Below are positions 60,286 to 64,000 of a stretch of 64,000 bases of DNA, piece by piece. Under the pieces are notes generated by a model. The model saw nothing but the letters and a program-made list of their open reading frames with translations. It ran no database searches and was not told the DNA's origin. Where the stretch lies: the NCBI GenBank assembly GCA_963697285.1, contig CAVONI010000004.1, positions 186,001 through 250,000 of the forward strand, read 5' to 3'. The stretch is from JAEUQQ01 sp963697285 (GTDB taxonomy: Bacteria > Acidobacteriota > Vicinamibacteria > Vicinamibacterales > JAFNAJ01). The translations under genes and the position numbers were made by a program. Position 1 is the first letter of the stretch; every line of letters starts with the position of its first letter.

Positions 60286-60326
60286 GGACGGCGCGCACGC
60301 GTGTCACACCAACTGTGCGACACCCG

Positions 60327-61346
60327 TCACGCGTGCTTGATCACGACCTTCATGGCGTCGCCGTTGCGCAGCTCGGTCATCGCCGCAGAGATGCCGCTCA
60401 GTGGCACCACCGATGACAGGAACGCTGACGGCGTGATGACCCCCTGCTCGAGGATGGAGATCGCTCGCGGGAACGTGTTGACGCCCACGTAGCTGCCGTA
60501 GATCGTGAGCTCGTTGCGCGTGATGGCGTTCTGGCGGACGGGCGGCACCGCGCGGCTGTTCATCCCGAACAGCGAGATGCGGCCACCCGTGCGCACCAGG
60601 TCGAGCGAGGCGTCGAGCTGCGAGCCCACGCAGTCGACGACGACATCGGCGCCGAGGCCGCGCGTGTCGTCCTTCACCGCATCGGCAAGCGTCGTTGTCG
60701 CGATGTTGACGACGCGGTGCGCGCCCGCCTTCCTGATCATGGCGAGGCGTGCGTCAGACAGGTCAGACACGATGACGTGCGCGCCGCCCGCGAGGAACAA
60801 CTGCGCGTGCAGGGCGCCGACCGGGCCTCCGCCGAGGACGACGACCGTCTCGCCGGGGAGGGCCTTCACGTTGTCGACGCTGTTGACGACACACGACAGG
60901 ACCTCGGTCCAGATCGCATCCTCGAACGGCACCGTGGTCGCGATGGGATGGCAGGCGCGTTCGGGCGCGACCGCGAACGGCGCGAGCCCGCCGTCCTTGA
61001 AAATGCCCAGCGTCGTGAACTGCTCGCAGTGGTTGGGCCGCCCCGCCTTGCAGTAGCGGCACAGCCCGCACGTGACGTTCGGTGCGACGGCGACGCGATC
61101 GCCGACGGCGCGCGTGCGGACGCCGCGCCCCACGTCCTCGACGTGCCCGATGAACTCGTGCCCCATGATGCATCCCGGCGTGGCGGGATGCCCCGGCGGC
61201 GTGTCGAGGATGTGCAGGTCGGTACCGCAGATCCCGCATCCCTCGACCCTGATCAGCACGTCATCGTCGTGCGTGACGCGTGGCAGCGGGCGATCCTGCA
61301 ATTCGAGGACGCCCTCGCGGACAAAGACAGCAGCGTGCATGTGCAT
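60327..61346 (-). CDS. Zinc-dependent medium-chain alcohol/polyol dehydrogenase
   Basis: This 339-residue MDR enzyme has the catalytic zinc region GCGICGTDLHILD, GHEFIGHVEDVG and the four-cysteine structural zinc lobe CGLCRYCKAGRPNHC. Its Rossmann motif is VVLGGGPVGALHAQLF. It resembles threonine/sorbitol-type dehydrogenases and probably oxidises a sugar or polyol. GGGGGA precedes the ATG at 61346. It is the last gene of a leftward operon with an IolE-like isomerase, an IolC-like kinase and a LacI regulator. Confidence 0.92.
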   Translation of the reverse strand: MHMHAAVFVREGVLELQDRPLPRVTHDDDVLIRVEGCGICGTDLHILDTPPGHPATPGCIMGHEFIGHVEDVGRGVRTRAVGDRVAVAPNVTCGLCRYCKAGRPNHCEQFTTLGIFKDGGLAPFAVAPERACHPIATTVPFEDAIWTEVLSCVVNSVDNVKALPGETVVVLGGGPVGALHAQLFLAGGAHVIVSDLSDARLAMIRKAGAHRVVNIATTTLADAVKDDTRGLGADVVVDCVGSQLDASLDLVRTGGRISLFGMNSRAVPPVRQNAITRNELTIYGSYVGVNTFPRAISILEQGVITPSAFLSSVVPLSGISAAMTELRNGDAMKVVIKHA

Positions 61347-61391
61347 GATTCCCCCTGGCCTGCGCGCCGCAGCGGGCGCAGGCGTACCAGA

Positions 61392-62294
61392 TCACATCCC
61401 CAGGCCGCGAAGGACGTCGCGGTTGCGCCGCGCGCTCTCGGCGGGTGCGCCCATGCCCGGCAGGACGTCCTGCTCGACCACCACCCAGCCGTCGTACCCG
61501 GTGGTCGCCAGCGCGTCGGCCACGGCGGCGAGGTTCACGGCGCCTCGTCCGAGTTCGCAGAAGATGCCGTGGCGCACCGCCGTGAAGTAGTCGAGTTGCT
61601 CGGCACGCGCACGCGCCGCGACGTCGGGATGACAGTCCTTGACGTGCACGTGCCACACGCGATCGCGATGGCGCCGGAGCGTCTCGGCCGGGTCGGCCGT
61701 GCCGCCGTACATCAGGTGCCCCGAGTCGAAGCAGAGGCCGAGCAGGTCGGCCGGCGTGCGCGCGAGCAGTTCGTCGACCTCCCACGGCGCCTCGATGAAC
61801 CCCGCGCAGTGGGGATGGAACACGGTGCGCAGGCCCGTCTCGTCACGCACGGCGCGTGCGATGGCGGTGGCGCCGGCCGCAAACGCCTGCCAGCCGCCTT
61901 CGTCGAGCGAGTCCTCGGGGCGGATGCGGCCAGCGCTCGCCGTGCGATGCGGGTCGCGGCCGTTGTCGTCGGCCAGCACGATCACCGGGGCCACGCGGCT
62001 CGCCGCCGCGAGCAGGCGCGCCGTGCGCACGGCGGTCCGGATGCCCTCCTGGTGCGTCGAGGTGTCGGCCATGGCGACGGGAACGAACGCTCCGAGCAGC
62101 GATAGCCCGCGCCGATCGAACTCCTCGCGGAGGCGATCGGGGTCGGTGGGCATGAAGCCCCAGTCACCGAGTTCGCTTCCGACGTAGCCGGTGGCGGCGA
62201 TCTCATCGAGCACGCGGTCGTAGGGATACGACTCGCCCATGCCTTCGAACTCGAGCACGCCCCACGAGCAGGGCGCATTGGCGACGCGGATCAT
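61392..62294 (-). CDS. IolE-like sugar isomerase/dehydratase (xylose isomerase-like TIM barrel)
   Basis: This 300-residue protein starts RVANAPCSWGVLEFE, the signature start of inosose dehydratase (IolE), and has the AP-endonuclease-2/TIM-barrel metal site elements VFHPHCAGFIE, LCFDSGHLMYGG, WHVHVKDCHPDV and the terminal Glu in GWVVVEQDV. It probably dehydrates or isomerises a keto-inositol or related sugar. It lies 31 nt after the kinase gene. The name IolE is avoided because the substrate is unproven. Confidence 0.85.
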   Translation of the reverse strand: MIRVANAPCSWGVLEFEGMGESYPYDRVLDEIAATGYVGSELGDWGFMPTDPDRLREEFDRRGLSLLGAFVPVAMADTSTHQEGIRTAVRTARLLAAASRVAPVIVLADDNGRDPHRTASAGRIRPEDSLDEGGWQAFAAGATAIARAVRDETGLRTVFHPHCAGFIEAPWEVDELLARTPADLLGLCFDSGHLMYGGTADPAETLRRHRDRVWHVHVKDCHPDVAARARAEQLDYFTAVRHGIFCELGRGAVNLAAVADALATTGYDGWVVVEQDVLPGMGAPAESARRNRDVLRGLGM

Positions 62295-62325
62295 GACGCG
62301 TGGTCTCCCCGGGGCGAGGACACGA

Positions 62326-63297
62326 TCACCAGCCCCCTTGTGACGCAACAAAGGCTTCGACTTCGGCACGGGTCGGCATGTCGTTCGCGCAGCCGTGGCG
62401 GGTGACGACGATGGCGCCCGTCGCGTTGCCGAAGCGCATGGCGCGTTCCAGGGGCCAGCCCTGGAGCCACGCGTAGAGCATCCCGCTGGCGAACGCATCG
62501 CCGGCACCGAGGACGTTGAGGACCTCGATGCTGAACGGCCTCGCATCGACGGGATCGGCGCCGGGCCGGTAGAGCGTGGCACCCTCGGCGCCGCGCTTGA
62601 ACACGAGTCCGTCGATGCCGGTCTCGAGGAGGCGGGCGATCGACGCGTCGAGCGTGAGGTGTCCACCGGCGGCGGCGCGCACCTCGTCTTCGGTGCCGAC
62701 TGCGAGATCGGCATTGCGCAACAGGGCGCGGATACCGGCACCGAACGTGTCGACATCGGGCCACTGGTCGGGCCGGTAGTCGAGATCGACGACCACCGTG
62801 GTGCCGGCGCGCCGTGCGCGCTCGGCCGCGTAGGCGGTCGCGGTCGCACTGGGCTCCTTGCTGAGCCCCGTGCCCGAGAGGAAGACGACGCGCGCCTCGG
62901 CGATCGGCGCGGCGTCGACGTCGGCGACCGTCAGCGCGATGTCGGCGCAGTTGTCGCGATAGAAGGTGAGCGGGAACTTGTCGGGCGGCATGATCGTGAG
63001 GATGACCGCACTGGTGCGCCGCCCCGGCTTGCGTGGGATGAACCGTGTCTCGACGCCCTCGCGATCGAGGAAGTGGAGCACGAAGTCGCCGACCTGGTCT
63101 TCGCCGACCGCCGTCAGCAGCACCGACCTGAGGCCGAGGCGCCGCGTGCCGACGCTGACGTTGGTCGGGCACCCGCCGACGAAGGCGTTGAACGAGGTCA
63201 CGGCGGTGATCGGCACGCCGATCTCGTGCGCGTAGAGGTCGATGCAGCTCCGGCCCATGGCCAGCACGTCGAAGGGCCGATTGGTGGGCGGCGTCAT
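62326..63297 (-). CDS. IolC-like PfkB-family carbohydrate kinase
   Basis: This 323-residue PfkB kinase begins DVLAMGRSCIDLYAHEIG and FNAFVGGCPTNVSVGTRRLG, typical of 5-dehydro-2-deoxygluconokinase (IolC), and has the catalytic anion-hole motif NVLGAGDAFASGML with the base Asp. It should phosphorylate a ring-opened inositol product or another keto-deoxy sugar. Its ATG overlaps the stop of the LacI gene by 4 nt (ATGA). Confidence 0.88.
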   Translation of the reverse strand: MTPPTNRPFDVLAMGRSCIDLYAHEIGVPITAVTSFNAFVGGCPTNVSVGTRRLGLRSVLLTAVGEDQVGDFVLHFLDREGVETRFIPRKPGRRTSAVILTIMPPDKFPLTFYRDNCADIALTVADVDAAPIAEARVVFLSGTGLSKEPSATATAYAAERARRAGTTVVVDLDYRPDQWPDVDTFGAGIRALLRNADLAVGTEDEVRAAAGGHLTLDASIARLLETGIDGLVFKRGAEGATLYRPGADPVDARPFSIEVLNVLGAGDAFASGMLYAWLQGWPLERAMRFGNATGAIVVTRHGCANDMPTRAEVEAFVASQGGW

Positions 63298-64000
63298 GGT
63301 GTTGCCTCGACGGCGCGCAGCTGGTAGCCGCACGACTCGCGAATCGTCAGGGCACTCTTGAGTTCGAGTGCCTGCAGGGGCCGGTCGCGTTCGTCGAGCC
63401 GTTCGAGCAGCACGCGCGCCGCCTCGAACCCGAGCTCGTATTTCGGGAAGTTGATCGTGGTCAGGCGCGGCGAGAACGCGTCCATCCAGGCATGGTCGTC
63501 GCAGGTGACGACCGCGACGTCCTGCGGACACCTGAGCTGGTATTGGCGCAGGGCCTTCATGAAGCCGACCGCCATCACGTAGTTCGAGATGAAGACAGCG
63601 TCCATCTTCTTCTTGAGCAGGGCGATGCCGGCCTCATAGCCCGACGTGGCGCGAAAGTCACCCTGGTAGTACAGCGCCTTGTCGAAGGGGCGGCCCCACT
63701 CGCGGAGCGCCTTCCTGTATCCCTGGATGCGGCGCTCGGTGGGCGTGACACCGCTCAGGCCGGCGATCATGCCGACGCGCTTGTAGCCGAGGCGCAGCAG
63801 GTGCGAGGTGCACTCGTACCCGGCGTCGCGGTCGTCGAGCAGCACGGCGTCGGCGGCGAGCCCGGCGACGAGGCGCGTCACCTGCACGACGGGCGTGCGC
63901 GACTTCTGGAGCCGCGCGGCCACGTCATCCGGCAGCGCGTGCGGCGCCTTGGTGAACAGGATGCCGTCGACGCGCTTGGCGATGAAGAGATCGAGGTACA
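63294..64000 (-). CDS. LacI-family transcriptional regulator, 5'-truncated
   Basis: This is the C-terminal, sugar-binding part of a LacI/PurR-type regulator; the frame is open to the window's right edge (VDGILFTKAPHALPDDVAARL), so the helix-turn-helix lies outside. The periplasmic-binding-like core shows AVLLDDRDAGYECTSHLLRLGYKRVGMIAG, ERRIQGYRKAL and VAVVTCDDHAWMDAFSPRLTTINFP. It is translationally coupled to the kinase gene and presumably controls this operon in response to its sugar. Confidence 0.9.
   Translation of the reverse strand, partial: YLDLFIAKRVDGILFTKAPHALPDDVAARLQKSRTPVVQVTRLVAGLAADAVLLDDRDAGYECTSHLLRLGYKRVGMIAGLSGVTPTERRIQGYRKALREWGRPFDKALYYQGDFRATSGYEAGIALLKKKMDAVFISNYVMAVGFMKALRQYQLRCPQDVAVVTCDDHAWMDAFSPRLTTINFPKYELGFEAARVLLERLDERDRPLQALELKSALTIRESCGYQLRAVEATP

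Larger units (their letters stand above)
59898..60326. other. Repeat-rich non-coding region
   Basis: These 429 nt lie between convergent genes and contain no credible gene. They hold three hairpin-repeat copies (59919-59963, 60096-60117, 60241-60285), the second copy of a local duplication, and two tandem units of CCGCCTGGGT-GTCCGTCCGATCG around 60179-60227. Confidence 0.75.

Overview
The window is uniformly GC-rich, densely coded DNA. The combination of an Oar-type TonB-dependent receptor with a carboxypeptidase-regulatory domain, an ECF sigma factor beside a Hanks-type kinase with TPR repeats, a LytS/LytTR pair, bacterial dipeptidyl peptidase III, an exported HEAT-repeat cyclophilin and a PEP-CTERM protein points to an environmental Acidobacteriota, most likely Vicinamibacteria (Luteitalea-like). 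This placement is inferred from gene content; no rRNA marker is present. No IS element, prophage, CRISPR array, tRNA or rRNA was recognised, so this is chromosomal backbone.

Layout: 1-930 is the 3' part of a sigma-54 activator. 1123-4783 holds an exported class V aminotransferase, a TrkH/TrkA potassium uptake pair and a tiny zinc-ribbon protein. 4831-7314 holds a FolM/PTR1-like pteridine reductase, a MetF-like protein and a DUF4412 protein. 7463-7660 is the remnant of an S9 peptidase gene. 7794-11104 is an MBL/beta-CASP nuclease coupled to an M49 peptidase. 11175-16868 holds the TonB receptor and the HEAT-cyclophilin. 16914-17966 is an LD-carboxypeptidase. 18100-26986 is a SUF iron-sulfur operon (sufB-C-D-S-U-T) ending in a translationally coupled UPF0182 membrane protein. 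27141-30737 is a divergent kinase/ECF sigma pair. 30876-38465 holds a zinc ribbon, two membrane or exported proteins, LytS/LytTR, an M1 peptidase and a membrane protein. 38587-39330 is the PEP-CTERM protein.

39659-48655 is a histidine operon, transcribed leftward as hisI-G-D-C-B-H-F-A and probably continuing into an UMF1-type transporter and a PlsC-type acyltransferase. A classical attenuator precedes it: a consensus -35 box, a 24-codon leader peptide with seven histidines, and an intrinsic terminator with a five-U tail. hisE is not in the cluster. 49167-53108 is a surface-polysaccharide block (GT39/TMTC-like protein, GT2, methyltransferase, frameshifted epimerase). 53134-55986 holds an MBL protein, HupE/UreJ and a CoA transferase. 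56072-57997 holds a ModBC-like ABC transporter without ModA, meeting a truncated type-1 binding protein. 58027-59897 is a SixA-like phosphatase coupled to an amidohydrolase-like protein that has lost its metal ligands. 60327-64000 is an iol-like sugar catabolic operon with a LacI regulator.

Cross-cutting features: (i) a dispersed hairpin repeat with GGGCCGCAC / GTGCGGCCC arms lies at several gene ends, truncates one gene and is part of a local duplication; (ii) a second repeat family lies between sufD and sufS; (iii) an identical 17-bp palindrome occurs in an intergenic region and inside hisF; (iv) many genes have a -10-like hexamer only 6-10 nt upstream of the start codon, suggesting leaderless or near-leaderless mRNAs.
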